Source: Streptomyces aidingensis
GTDB lineage: Bacteria > Actinomycetota > Actinomycetes > Streptomycetales > Streptomycetaceae
DNA length: 64,000 nucleotides
Direction: 5' to 3'
NCBI RefSeq assembly: GCF_900112355.1
Contig: NZ_FOLM01000001.1
Span: 665,276-729,275 of the forward strand
The notes under the pieces are model-generated. The model was not told the origin of the DNA. It was given only the letters and a program-made list of their open reading frames with translations, and ran no database searches. The first letter of the stretch is position 1, and every line of letters starts with the position of its first letter. The position numbers and the translations under genes are program-made. This document shows positions 8,801 to 16,800 of the stretch, piece after piece.

Positions 8801-10826
8801 GGCCTCCTACGACGAGGGCTACGACCGCGGGGTGCACGACCAGGACGCGGCACGCATCCTGGCCGCGGTGCTGCGGCTGCGGGAGGCCGCCGGGCTGCTC
8901 CGGTTCACCCCCCGGGTGCGCGCCGCCGCCCAGCTCTTCTGGGCCTTCGGCGCCGCTCCGGAACACCGCGCCGCGTGGACGGTGCGGGCCCGCTCACTGG
9001 CCCGGGCCCGCGCCGTCTTCGGCCCCGGCGCGGCGACCGGCCGGCTCGCCGCCGAACTGGCCACCGCCGCGGCCGGGTTCCTCGCCGACGCGGTCGGACC
9101 CGCGGTGTGGGGCGAGGAGGAAGGGCCCGGAGCCGGGCCGGGTGCCGGGCCGGGCAGCGGTGTGCTGCGGGATGTGGGGGAGTACCTGTTCGAGGAGATC
9201 GCCGCCGGAAAGCCGGCGTTCGTGGCCGGCCGCGGCGCCAGGGAACTGCTGGGGGACTTCCGTGCCGCGCTGGGCGGCGCGGGCGGCGAGGAGTTCGACC
9301 GGGAGCTGCGCGAGCTGGGCGAGGGCCCGGAGTCGCTGGCCGAGCGGTATCAGCTCGTGGCCGCCTGGCTGGGCGCGTTCGCCGGGTCCGCGGGCCGGCC
9401 GGCCGACGACCTGCCGGAGGCCGTCGCCGTGGCGCTGTGCGCCGGGGCGCTGGCCCACCGGGAGGTGGACGCCCGCCTGACCGCCGCCGTGGGCGGCCTG
9501 CTCGGCGCCCATCCCCGCGTCACCGGCGGGGAGCTGACGCTGCGGCTGGACGAGTTCCTGGCCCGTACCGGCGAGTTCCGCACCGTGCGGGTGCCCGCGC
9601 ACCGGGCCTATGTCCGGCGGCGCAACGCCCTGCTGGAGGCCGAGCGGGAGCGGCTGCGGCTGGCCTCCTTCGTGCCCCGGGTGATGCCCGCCTTCGTCCG
9701 CAACCGCCTGATCGACGAGGTCTATCTGCCGCTGATCGGCGACAACCTCGCCAAGCAGCTCGGCACCGCGGGAGAGGAGCGGCGCACCGACAGCCAGGGC
9801 CTGCTGATGCTGCTCTCCCCGCCCGGCTACGGCAAGACCACGCTGATGGAATATGTCGCCGCCCGGCTGGGGCTGGTCTTCGTCAAGGTCGAGGGCCCGT
9901 CCCTGGGCCACCACACCACCTCGCTGGACCCGGCCGCCGCGCCCGACGCCGCCGCCCGCCGTGAGGTGGAGAAGATCAACTTCGGCCTGGAGATGGGCAA
10001 CAACGTCTTTCTGTATCTGGACGACATCCAGCACTGCTCGCCCGAACTGCTCCAGCGCTTCATCCCGCTCTGCGACGCCCAGCGCCGGATGGACGGCGTC
10101 CGCCCGGACGGCTCGCCCGTCACCCACGATCTGCGCGGCAAGCGCTTCGCCATCTGCATGGCGGGCAACCCGTTCACCGAGGGCGGCACCCGCTTCCGGG
10201 TGCCCGACATGCTGGCCAACCGCGCCGATGTGTGGAACCTGGGCGATGTGCTCTCCGGCCGGGAGGAGCTGTTCGCGCTCAGCCACATCGAGAACGCCCT
10301 GACCGCCAACCCGGTGCTGGCCCCGCTGGCCGCCCGGGAGCGCACCGACATCGATCTGCTGGTCCGGCTGGCCCGGGGTGACGAGAGCGCCTCGGCCGAC
10401 CGCCTGGCCCACCCCTACAGCGCGGCCGAGCTGGACCAGATACTGGCCGTGCTGCGCAAGCTGCTGCACATCCAGCGCACCACGCTGCGGGTCAACGCCG
10501 CCTACATCGCCTCCGCCACCCAGGACGACGCGCACCGCACCGAGCCGCCGTTCCGTCTCCAGGGCTCCTACCGCAACACCAACCGGCTGGCCGAGAAGGT
10601 GGTGCCGGTGATGACCGAGGAGGAGGTGGAGGCGCTGATCGACGACCACTATCTGGCCGAGGCGCAGACCCTCACCCGGGGTGCGGAGGCCAATCTGCTG
10701 AAGCTGGCCGAGCTGCGCGGGCGGATGACGGCGGAACAGTCCGCCCGCTGGGCCCGGATCAAGCAGGCGTTCACCGCCTCCGCGCCCGCCCCCGCGCCCG
10801 CCGCCGCCCCGGCCATGCCGGCCTGA
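5883..10826 (+). CDS. Giant AAA+ ATPase of the 'DNA repair ATPase' annotation family
   Basis: A 1647-residue soluble protein. The first ~450 residues look beta-rich and carry no motif I can name. Residues about 460-900 are rich in Glu, Arg, Leu and Ala, consistent with coiled coil. The C-terminal third holds an AAA+ domain with Walker A PPGYGKTT at 1313-1320 and Walker B LYLDD at 1377-1381. Similar proteins are annotated as 'DNA repair ATPase', but nothing here proves a role in repair. The tail (about 1630-1647) is Ala/Pro repeats. Placement as the third gene after an OB-fold protein and a flotillin suggests an energy-dependent remodeller of that membrane scaffold. The ATG at 5883 has only a weak AGGGGA site upstream. 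Confidence 0.8.
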   Translation: MASTPNPGTGDGGAGESAHGGMETGTYQVLRDRMTAAAAELAARAQQLNTRRIETFGGSELELVATDRIRTEHNCVPRDIVQVGGALLFGYNVHFGLKQTTEPADVFGLHAYRPGAAGSGGQHFTEAPPGAVPGLLDAPAFRRDFASLYRYYRQAQLLQLRRVGPLLLAVFQVGERQDDIRVLRWRIATDGTPEYLDAKGERDHVFPPSHDFEWTVTGREHHTPGQHPHVSIEGELFVDTVGGSLTVKVEDNTEDGQGVHSEPVAEPLQSLADADIAYARVGSLILLRVLPYNEDTHRYLVYNGRTREVVRLDGIGQACHTLPEDQGIVFPGGYYLAAAPAGAAARTFDLDTSGLEMQGVVRSPNGEDVLYSYHSRADGRYLLLPYNLIRKDVAAPILSHGHCLFDDGTMVVFRADDEPTRVHPMQVWATPFVSDAHHAAQPLRDGPLARIGNAELVRGISDALTIARMASELAPGTAVFEAVIAACARLTDQYHWLGLDGLQGLHEPVATLRTTAEQVIDEYERLQELRRQAAAAVGEAREQTTALIRRSRGEAPKDASQWVALLTELRRAQGRVESLRELRHADLSALDTIGGEIAEALAATGRRAVAFLSREDAFDATHAAVARLTAQAGEVATVAAAGPLAGEIAGQAESLTTVTEVIGGLDIADATVRTALLERIGEVTGAVNRARAVLDGRRRELLEREGRAEFAAEFALLGQAVAGALAAAATPEECDEQLGRLLLQLENLEARFGAFDDFLDKLGQQREEIYETFSARKQAQLDERARHAERLSASAGRILSTVARRAGTLATLDEVNAYFATDPLVARVRGAAGELRGIGETVRAEELEGRIKAIRQEAGRSLRDRTELYGADGTVRLGRHRFGVNSQPVDLTLVPQDGALVFAVTGTDYRAPVTDPGFAATRDFWDQPLVSESPQVYRSEYLAAKVLGQEPGERLAGALASDGLTAVVREVAEASYDEGYDRGVHDQDAARILAAVLRLREAAGLLRFTPRVRAAAQLFWAFGAAPEHRAAWTVRARSLARARAVFGPGAATGRLAAELATAAAGFLADAVGPAVWGEEEGPGAGPGAGPGSGVLRDVGEYLFEEIAAGKPAFVAGRGARELLGDFRAALGGAGGEEFDRELRELGEGPESLAERYQLVAAWLGAFAGSAGRPADDLPEAVAVALCAGALAHREVDARLTAAVGGLLGAHPRVTGGELTLRLDEFLARTGEFRTVRVPAHRAYVRRRNALLEAERERLRLASFVPRVMPAFVRNRLIDEVYLPLIGDNLAKQLGTAGEERRTDSQGLLMLLSPPGYGKTTLMEYVAARLGLVFVKVEGPSLGHHTTSLDPAAAPDAAARREVEKINFGLEMGNNVFLYLDDIQHCSPELLQRFIPLCDAQRRMDGVRPDGSPVTHDLRGKRFAICMAGNPFTEGGTRFRVPDMLANRADVWNLGDVLSGREELFALSHIENALTANPVLAPLAARERTDIDLLVRLARGDESASADRLAHPYSAAELDQILAVLRKLLHIQRTTLRVNAAYIASATQDDAHRTEPPFRLQGSYRNTNRLAEKVVPVMTEEEVEALIDDHYLAEAQTLTRGAEANLLKLAELRGRMTAEQSARWARIKQAFTASAPAPAPAAAPAMPA

Positions 10827-10831
10827 GCGCA

Positions 10832-10867
10832 TTGTGGGCGGCGGCCCGGCCGGGCCGCCGCCCACAA
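10832..10867. terminator. 36-bp perfect palindrome, bidirectional terminator
   Basis: Two 18-base arms, beginning TTGTGGGCGGCGG and mirrored exactly, meet without a spacer six bases after the ATPase stop codon and 27 bases before the stop of the minus-strand gene. The position between convergent genes and the very stable stem suggest a terminator for both strands. There is no long U tract. Confidence 0.8.
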
Positions 10868-10893
10868 CGCGACGGAGAAGAGGCGCCTGCCGC

Positions 10894-12144
10894 TCAGTCG
10901 GCGTCGACGCCGTACGGGCGGAGGCTGTTGACGATCTTGTCGATGGTGGCCTGGTCCGGTTCGCCCTCGTAGCCGAGATCCATGATCATCAGCCAGGTGA
11001 CGATGTCCGCCTGCGCGTCCTTGTAGGAGATGGCGATCACCTTGCCGCTGGAGGCGGCGCATTCGTCGCCCTCCTCCACCGGCACATTCTCCACGGTGGA
11101 GGTGGAGATATGGCCCTCCAGCCCGTGCTCGGAGCTGAACGGCTCCGCCTCGCCGACGGTCAGCGTGCCCTGCTGCTCCCGGTCGTAGGCGGCGAGCACC
11201 CAGTTCCTGGACTCGTGCTCCGCCGAGGCGGCGGTGTCGGTCGCGCCCAGCGAGCCGGTGGTGCCGGCGAAGATCCGTGAGCTGCTGCTGCCGCAGTACC
11301 CCTCCATGTAGTACACCGGCGCGGAGAGGATGAAGGCCATCTCCTCGCCCTCGTGCTCGAACTCGTAGCCCACATAGACGCTCTCCGAGTCCACCTCCCA
11401 GTCCGGGGGCACGTCGAAGGCGTTGTTGCGCTCGGTGTGGGTCTGCACCTGCCAGTCGTCGGCGACCACCGGATCGGGCCGCTCGGTGACGCCGGCCCGC
11501 GGGTCGTCCGGACGCAGTTCCTCGTCCTCCCCCTCGGCGCCGCCCTCGGTGGGCTCCGCCTCGCCCTTCTCGTCCTGGTCCGGGCCGGCCTGCTCCTGCT
11601 GCTCCTCGCCGGCGGGCTGCGCCGTGCCGCCGTCACCGTCGCCGTCGCCCTTGCTGTTGACCAGGACCACGCCGCCCACCGCGACGGCCGCCACCAGCGC
11701 GGTGGCGGCGATGATCGCGCCCACCAGCCTGCCCCGGCCGCCCTTGCCGCCGCCGTCCGGCGGGACCGGCGGCAGCGGCGCGGTGTCCGGCGTCTGCCCG
11801 CCGGCCACCCCGTACCCGGCCCCCGCGCCGGGTACGGTCGGCTGCTGGTACGGGTTGGCCTGGTGGAAGCCCGGCTGCTGGTAGGGGTTGGGGCTCTCCC
11901 CGGTGCCCTGCGTCGGGTAACCGCCCTGCGGATATCCCGGCGGCGGCGTCCGGCCCGGCTGCTGGGGCTGCGGCGTCTGCTGGGGGTAGCCGTAGCTCTC
12001 GGTCCCGGGGTAGCCGCCCTGACCGGCGGACATGGGCCCGGGCGGGGGCGGCGGCGGTGGTGGGGTTCCCGTCCCGGGATCTCCGTACGGGCTGTTCGGC
12101 GGCGGAGTCGGAGCTCCCCCTGGCTGCTGTTCTCCTGGCCTCAT
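10894..12144 (-). CDS. Pro/Gln/Tyr-rich single-pass membrane protein, paralogue 1 of a type VII-linked pair
   Basis: A 416-residue protein with an N-terminal ~165-residue Pro/Gly/Gln/Tyr-rich cytoplasmic region, one membrane helix (LVGAIIAATALVAAVAVGGVVLV) and an acidic linker. The C-terminal ~200-residue exterior domain contains RPDPVVADDWQVQT, AFDVPPDWEV and a final SLRPYG. The next upstream gene is clearly homologous in these motifs, so the pair arose by tandem duplication. I know no function for the family. The context (WXG100 gene and EccC-type ATPase nearby) suggests an accessory or client of a type VII-like system. The ATG at 12144 follows an AAGGTG site. The exterior domain has several Cys residues that may form disulfides. 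Confidence 0.75.
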   Translation of the reverse strand: MRPGEQQPGGAPTPPPNSPYGDPGTGTPPPPPPPPGPMSAGQGGYPGTESYGYPQQTPQPQQPGRTPPPGYPQGGYPTQGTGESPNPYQQPGFHQANPYQQPTVPGAGAGYGVAGGQTPDTAPLPPVPPDGGGKGGRGRLVGAIIAATALVAAVAVGGVVLVNSKGDGDGDGGTAQPAGEEQQEQAGPDQDEKGEAEPTEGGAEGEDEELRPDDPRAGVTERPDPVVADDWQVQTHTERNNAFDVPPDWEVDSESVYVGYEFEHEGEEMAFILSAPVYYMEGYCGSSSSRIFAGTTGSLGATDTAASAEHESRNWVLAAYDREQQGTLTVGEAEPFSSEHGLEGHISTSTVENVPVEEGDECAASSGKVIAISYKDAQADIVTWLMIMDLGYEGEPDQATIDKIVNSLRPYGVDAD

Positions 12145-12218
12145 GGTGCACACCTTAAAGCGGGCGCTGCTGCGCGGCTGCGGGCGGTCGTCGTCCTGGT
12201 CCGGCCGGTGCGGCCGAC

Positions 12219-13169
12219 TCAGCCGTCGTAGGGGCGCAAACTGTTCATGATCTTCTCGATGGTGACGTCGTCCAGCTCTTCCTCGAAGCCGGTGTCGGCG
12301 ACCAGGATCCAGGTCGCGATGTCCGCGCCGGAGTCGAGGTAGGAGACGGTGACGACCTTGCCGTCCCAGGCGCCGCACGCGGAGTCCGGCTCCTCGGGCA
12401 CCCCGGTCACGGTGGCGGTCGCGGTATGGCCCTCGATGCCGTACGCCGAGCTGAACGGCCGGGCCTCGGACACCTCCAGCGTGGCCTGCCCGGCCTGGTC
12501 GTAGTGGGCACGGGCCCAGGCCTCGGCCTCCGTGGCGGCGGCGTCGGCGGTGTCGGTCGACCCGATGCTGCCCCGGGTCCCGGCCATCGCCCGGGCCGCC
12601 AGGCCCTCGTCGTTGCACCAGTTCTCCATGTAGAGGGCGACGGCCGACATGCCCACCAGGATGTCGTCGGGGTCGTCCTCGGAGGTGATCCAGACCTTGT
12701 AGTCGTCGGAGCTGGTGGTCCAGTCGGGCGGCACGTCGAAGGCCAGATCGCGGGTGGCGTAGGTCTGCACCTGCCATTCCCCGGCCACCACCGGGTCCGG
12801 CCGGTTCTGCACCCCGGCCCGCGGATCGTCCGGCCGCAGACTGCTCTCGGTGACGTCCCCGGTCTCCCCGGCCGTTTCCCCGGCGGTTTTCTCCGCCGGC
12901 TTCTCGGTGTTGTCGTCGGCCGCGGAGGTGTTGCCGTCCGAGCCGCTGATCAGCAGCACGCCGCCCACCGCGGCGGCGGCCACCAGCGCGGTCGCCGCGA
13001 TGACCGCCAGCGCCATCCGCCACCGGCCGCCGGAGCCGGCCGGCGGCTGCGGCACGGGCTGCGGCCGGGGCCATCCCCGGTACGGATTGCTCTGCTGGTA
13101 ACCCGGCTGCCGGTACGGGTTGCCGGAGGGCGGCTGCGGGCCGGTGCCCGGTGGCTGATCCGCGGTCAT
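12219..13169 (-). CDS. Pro-rich single-pass membrane protein, paralogue 2 of a type VII-linked pair
   Basis: A 316-residue protein with the same plan as its downstream neighbour: a shorter N-terminal Pro/Gln/Tyr-rich tail (repeated NPYR and QPGYQQ-like units), one membrane helix (MALAVIAATALVAAAAVGGVLLI), an acidic Thr/Glu linker and a conserved exterior domain. Shared motifs are RPDDPRAGV, RPDPVVAGEWQVQT, AFDVPPDW, GSTDTADA and a C-terminal NSLRPY. The two genes are 74 bases apart and co-oriented with the WXG100-like gene. Residues 1-50 may be intrinsically disordered. Function is unknown; an envelope role linked to the divergent EccC-like ATPase is inferred from context. Confidence 0.72.
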   Translation of the reverse strand: MTADQPPGTGPQPPSGNPYRQPGYQQSNPYRGWPRPQPVPQPPAGSGGRWRMALAVIAATALVAAAAVGGVLLISGSDGNTSAADDNTEKPAEKTAGETAGETGDVTESSLRPDDPRAGVQNRPDPVVAGEWQVQTYATRDLAFDVPPDWTTSSDDYKVWITSEDDPDDILVGMSAVALYMENWCNDEGLAARAMAGTRGSIGSTDTADAAATEAEAWARAHYDQAGQATLEVSEARPFSSAYGIEGHTATATVTGVPEEPDSACGAWDGKVVTVSYLDSGADIATWILVADTGFEEELDDVTIEKIMNSLRPYDG

Positions 13170-13260
13170 GGGGCGACTCTAGAAGTGTCCGCGGGCCGGG
13201 ACCATGCCCGGCCGCGGATCGCTACCTGTCTGCGACATGCAGGGCTTTGCCGCACAGGAA

Positions 13261-13297
13261 GGCCCCGGGGCGTTCGTCTTCCGCCGGCCCCGGGGCC
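13261..13297 (-). terminator. Hairpin downstream of the WXG100-like gene
   Basis: An 11-base arm GGCCCCGGGGC at 13261-13271 pairs with 13287-13297 across a 15-base loop. It lies 30 bases beyond the stop codon of the minus-strand WXG100-like gene, a fitting place for its terminator. Each arm is itself nearly palindromic, so alternative folding is possible. Confidence 0.55.
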
Positions 13298-13327
13298 GTC
13301 CACGTTTTCGGCACAGGTAACGGCCGG

Positions 13328-13624
13328 TCAGCCCTCGATGGCCGACTTGAGGTCCTGGTCCGTCTGCTCCATGGTGTCCGCGGCCATGTGCAGGAAGTTG
13401 CCCATGCCCTGCAGACCTTCGAGCATCTGCTTGAGGCCGGTGGAGAACTCCTCATAGGACGTGTTGAACGCACTCGACGAGGCGGAGGTGACGTAACCGT
13501 CCTCGGTGAGGTTGTCGACATACGTCTTCAGATCGTCGAGCTCCCGGTCCAGTCGCTCGTACTCACTGATGAGGTGGTCGCCGGCGTCGTGCATGTCGTC
13601 ATAAGTGACATTCATGTCCGACAT
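13328..13624 (-). CDS. WXG100-family-like protein (ESAT-6-like), lacking a canonical WxG
   Basis: A 98-residue, all-helical acidic protein with the size and helix-turn-helix hairpin layout of WXG100/ESAT-6 proteins, the small substrates of type VII secretion. At the expected turn the sequence is DGYVTSASSSAFNTSYEEF, so Tyr44-Val-Thr46 replaces Trp-x-Gly while the following Ala and Phe positions fit the family. A C-terminal YxxxD/E export signal is not evident. The ATG at 13624 has a strong GGAAGGGGG site. It is divergent from the EccC-type gene, with 261 bases between them. The family call rests on size, helical pattern and context. Confidence 0.78.
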   Translation of the reverse strand: MSDMNVTYDDMHDAGDHLISEYERLDRELDDLKTYVDNLTEDGYVTSASSSAFNTSYEEFSTGLKQMLEGLQGMGNFLHMAADTMEQTDQDLKSAIEG

Positions 13625-13885
13625 GGCGCGCCCCCTTCCTGTCAGTGCGGGGACTGGCCCCCGCAGAACGTGCCGGGCTGGCAGCCGCGCCGGCTACCCC
13701 CGTCTTGCCACCACGCAGCGTACGCGGTGTCCCGGGCCGGTCACACCCCGGGCTTGTTTGCTCGTACACACTTGTGACACGGGGGTCTTGGGCTGCCCCG
13801 CACTCCGCTTCCGAAAGCTCTTGAGCTGTCGACTATGTTGCTTGAGAGTAGAAGGCAATAGCTGTAACAACGGGGAGGAATCGGC
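13625..13885. promoter_or_regulatory. Divergent promoter region of the type VII-like locus
   Basis: 261 bases between the divergent WXG100-like and EccC-like genes. The half next to the ATPase (about 13800-13875) is noticeably AT-richer, ending in a GGGGAGGA ribosome binding site, and is the likely promoter area. I cannot pick out a confident -35/-10 pair. The arrangement suggests coordinated control of both arms. Confidence 0.4.
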
Positions 13886-16800
13886 GTGCGTCTGACTCTT
13901 ACCGTCGTCGACCCTGTCGGGGGGAACTCAGTCGATGCGGTGCTCGACGCCGATCCGGAAACCCCGGTCTCCGGCCTGGTCCCGGAGTTCATGGAACTGG
14001 TGGGCAGCCGCTACACCGCCCAGCCCTCGCCGTACAGCCCCTACGGACAGCCCGGCGCGCCCGCCGTGCCGCCGGTGTTCGTGGACGGCGCCCATGTCGA
14101 TCCCGGGCTGAGCCTGGCCGATTCCCCGATCCGCGAGGGCGCGGTGGTCAGCCTGCACCACGCGGGCGGCTGCCCGCCCGGCGAGCCCAGCGGCTTCGTC
14201 GAACTGCGGGTGGTCGGCGGACCGGGCGCGGGCGCGGTGCACCGGCTGGGCGTGGGACGGGTGGACATCGGCAGCGCGCAGGGCTCCCCGGTGCGGATAG
14301 CCGACCCCTCGCTGGAGCCGCGCGCCCTCACCCTGCGCATCGCCGCCGACGGCCGCTGCAAGGTCACCGTGCACGGCGGCGCCACCATCCGCATCGACGG
14401 CAAGGAGCCGGAGACCGGCGGCGGCAGCACCGGCGGCTCCGGCGGCTCCGGCAGGGAGGAGCGGATCGACTGGCCGCTGGGCTCCCAGATCGCCCTCGGC
14501 AACAGCATTCTGGAGATCACGCCCTACTACCCGCCGGACGCCGCGCTGCGCCCCTCCGAGGACGGCGCCGGCCTGGACTACAACCGGCCGCCCCGGCTGG
14601 TGCCGCCCGGCCACCCCAAGCATTTCAAGCTGCCCTCCGAGCCGGATGAGCCGGACAAGCGCCAGATCCCCTGGATCATGGCGGTCTTCCCGGTGGTCGG
14701 CGCGGTGATGATGGCCGTGATCCGGGACCGCTGGATCTTCCTGCTGCTGGCCCTGCTCTCGCCGATCATGCTGATCGCCAACTACTTCATGAGCAAGAAG
14801 TCCGGCTGGAAGAAGTACCTGGAGAAACTGGAGGAGTACAAGGAGACCAAGGCCCGGGTGGAGAAGGACGCCCAGGAGGCCCTGGTCGCCGAGCGGTTCA
14901 TGCGCCGCCACGCCTCCCCGGACCCGGGCACCGTGCTGAACAACGCCACCGGGCCGCGCACCCGGCTGTGGGAGCGCCGCCGCAGCGACGACGACCATCT
15001 GCTGCTGCGCGTCGGCACCTGCGAACTGGACTCCGAGGTGGTGCTCACCGACCCCGACCAGGACGAGCACAAGCGCGAGGTCACCTGGAAGATCGCGGAC
15101 GCCCCGGTCACCATCTCGCTCAAGGAGCACGGCGTGGTGGGCTTCGCCGCGCCCGGCGACATGGTGCGCTCCATGGGCCGCTGGGCGCTGGGCCAGATCG
15201 CCGTGCTGCACAGCCCCAACGACGTCCAGATCTACGTCCTGACCGACACCGCCGGACAGGCCGGCTGGGAGTGGGTGCGCTGGCTGCCGCACAGCCGCCC
15301 GGTCAGTGAGCAGAACACCAATGTGCTGATCGGCACGGACGCCGAGACCGTGGCCGCCCGCCTGGCCGAGCTGACCACCCTGCTGGACGGCCGCACCAAG
15401 GCGCTGAAGAAGTCCCGCGCCCGCAGCGCCGAATTCCGCGACCCGGACATCGTCGTGGTCTTCGACGGCTCGCGGCGGATGCGCCAGCTGCCGGGCGTGA
15501 TCCGGCTGCTCAAGGAGGGCCCCGCGGTCGGCATGTACGCGCTCTGCCTGGAGGACGAGGAGCGGTTCCTGCCCGGCGAGTGCCAGGCGGTGGCGGTGGC
15601 CGAGACCGGCGCGCCCGGCGGCGGCACGGCCGGCCCCTGGCAGCAGTTCCAGCCCGGGCTGCGCGGCGGCTTCCCCGGCTTCGGCGGCTCACCGGCCGCG
15701 GCACCGCAGCCCGCCGGCCGGGCCGGCACCGGCGTGCCCGCCGCCTTCGGCGCGGTGCCCGGCTGGCAGCAGCCCGTGCCCCAGCCGGCCGGCGCGGGCG
15801 CCGGCTCCCCGCTCGCCGCCTCGCCGATGACCGCCGAGTCCGAGTCCGCGCCGCGCTACGACCGGCTGCGGGTCGGCCGGCGCGGCCAGGCGCCGCTGCA
15901 CGGGGTGCTGCCCGATCTGGTCAGCCCCGCCTGGTGCGGGCTGATCTCCCGCTCCCTCGCCCCGCTGCGCGACATCAGCGACGAGGAGGAGGGTGCGGGC
16001 CTGCCCAACTCGGCCCGGCTGCTGGACGTGCTGGAGCTGGAGCCGCCCACCCCGCAGGCGATCGCGGCCCGCTGGCAGACGGACGGGCAGTCCACGGTCG
16101 CGGTCATCGGCCAGTCCTACGACGGGGCGTTCGCCCTGGACATCCGGCGGGACGGGCCGCACGGCCTGATCGCCGGCACCACCGGCTCCGGAAAGTCCGA
16201 GCTGCTCCAGACCATCGTGGCCTCGCTGGCGGTGGCCAACACCCCGGACAACATGACCTTCGTGCTGGTGGACTACAAGGGCGGCTCGGCGTTCAAGGAC
16301 TGCGTGCAGCTCCCGCACACCGTGGGCATGGTGACGGACCTGGACAACCTGCTGGTGGAACGGGCGCTGCGCTCGCTGGGCGCGGAGCTGACCCGGCGCG
16401 AGCACATCCTGCTGCACGTCGGCGCCAAGGACATCGAGGACTACCAGGACCTGCTCAGGCGCGAGCCGGGGCGGCACGAGTCCATGCCGCGGCTGCTGAT
16501 CGTCATCGACGAGTTCGCCTCCATGGCCCGGGAACTGCCGGACTTCGTCAAGGGCCTGGTCAACATCGCCCAGCGGGGCCGCTCGCTCGGCATCCACCTG
16601 CTGCTGGCCACCCAGCGGCCCACCGGCGTGGTCTCCCCGGAGATCCGGGCCAACACCAACCTGCGGATCGCGCTGCGGGTGACGGATGCCAGCGAGTCCA
16701 ACGACGTGCTCGACGCGCCGGACGCCGCGCAGATCCAGAAGTCCACCCCCGGCCGGGCCTATGTCCGGCTCGGCGCCGCCTCCCTGCTGCCCTTCCAGGC

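Noticed and set aside
5784..8966. 1060-residue open frame on the minus strand opposite the giant ATPase
   Set aside because: It shows Gly/Val/Gln repeats typical of antisense to Glu/Ala/Arg coding sequence. There is no ribosome binding site and no recognisable family.
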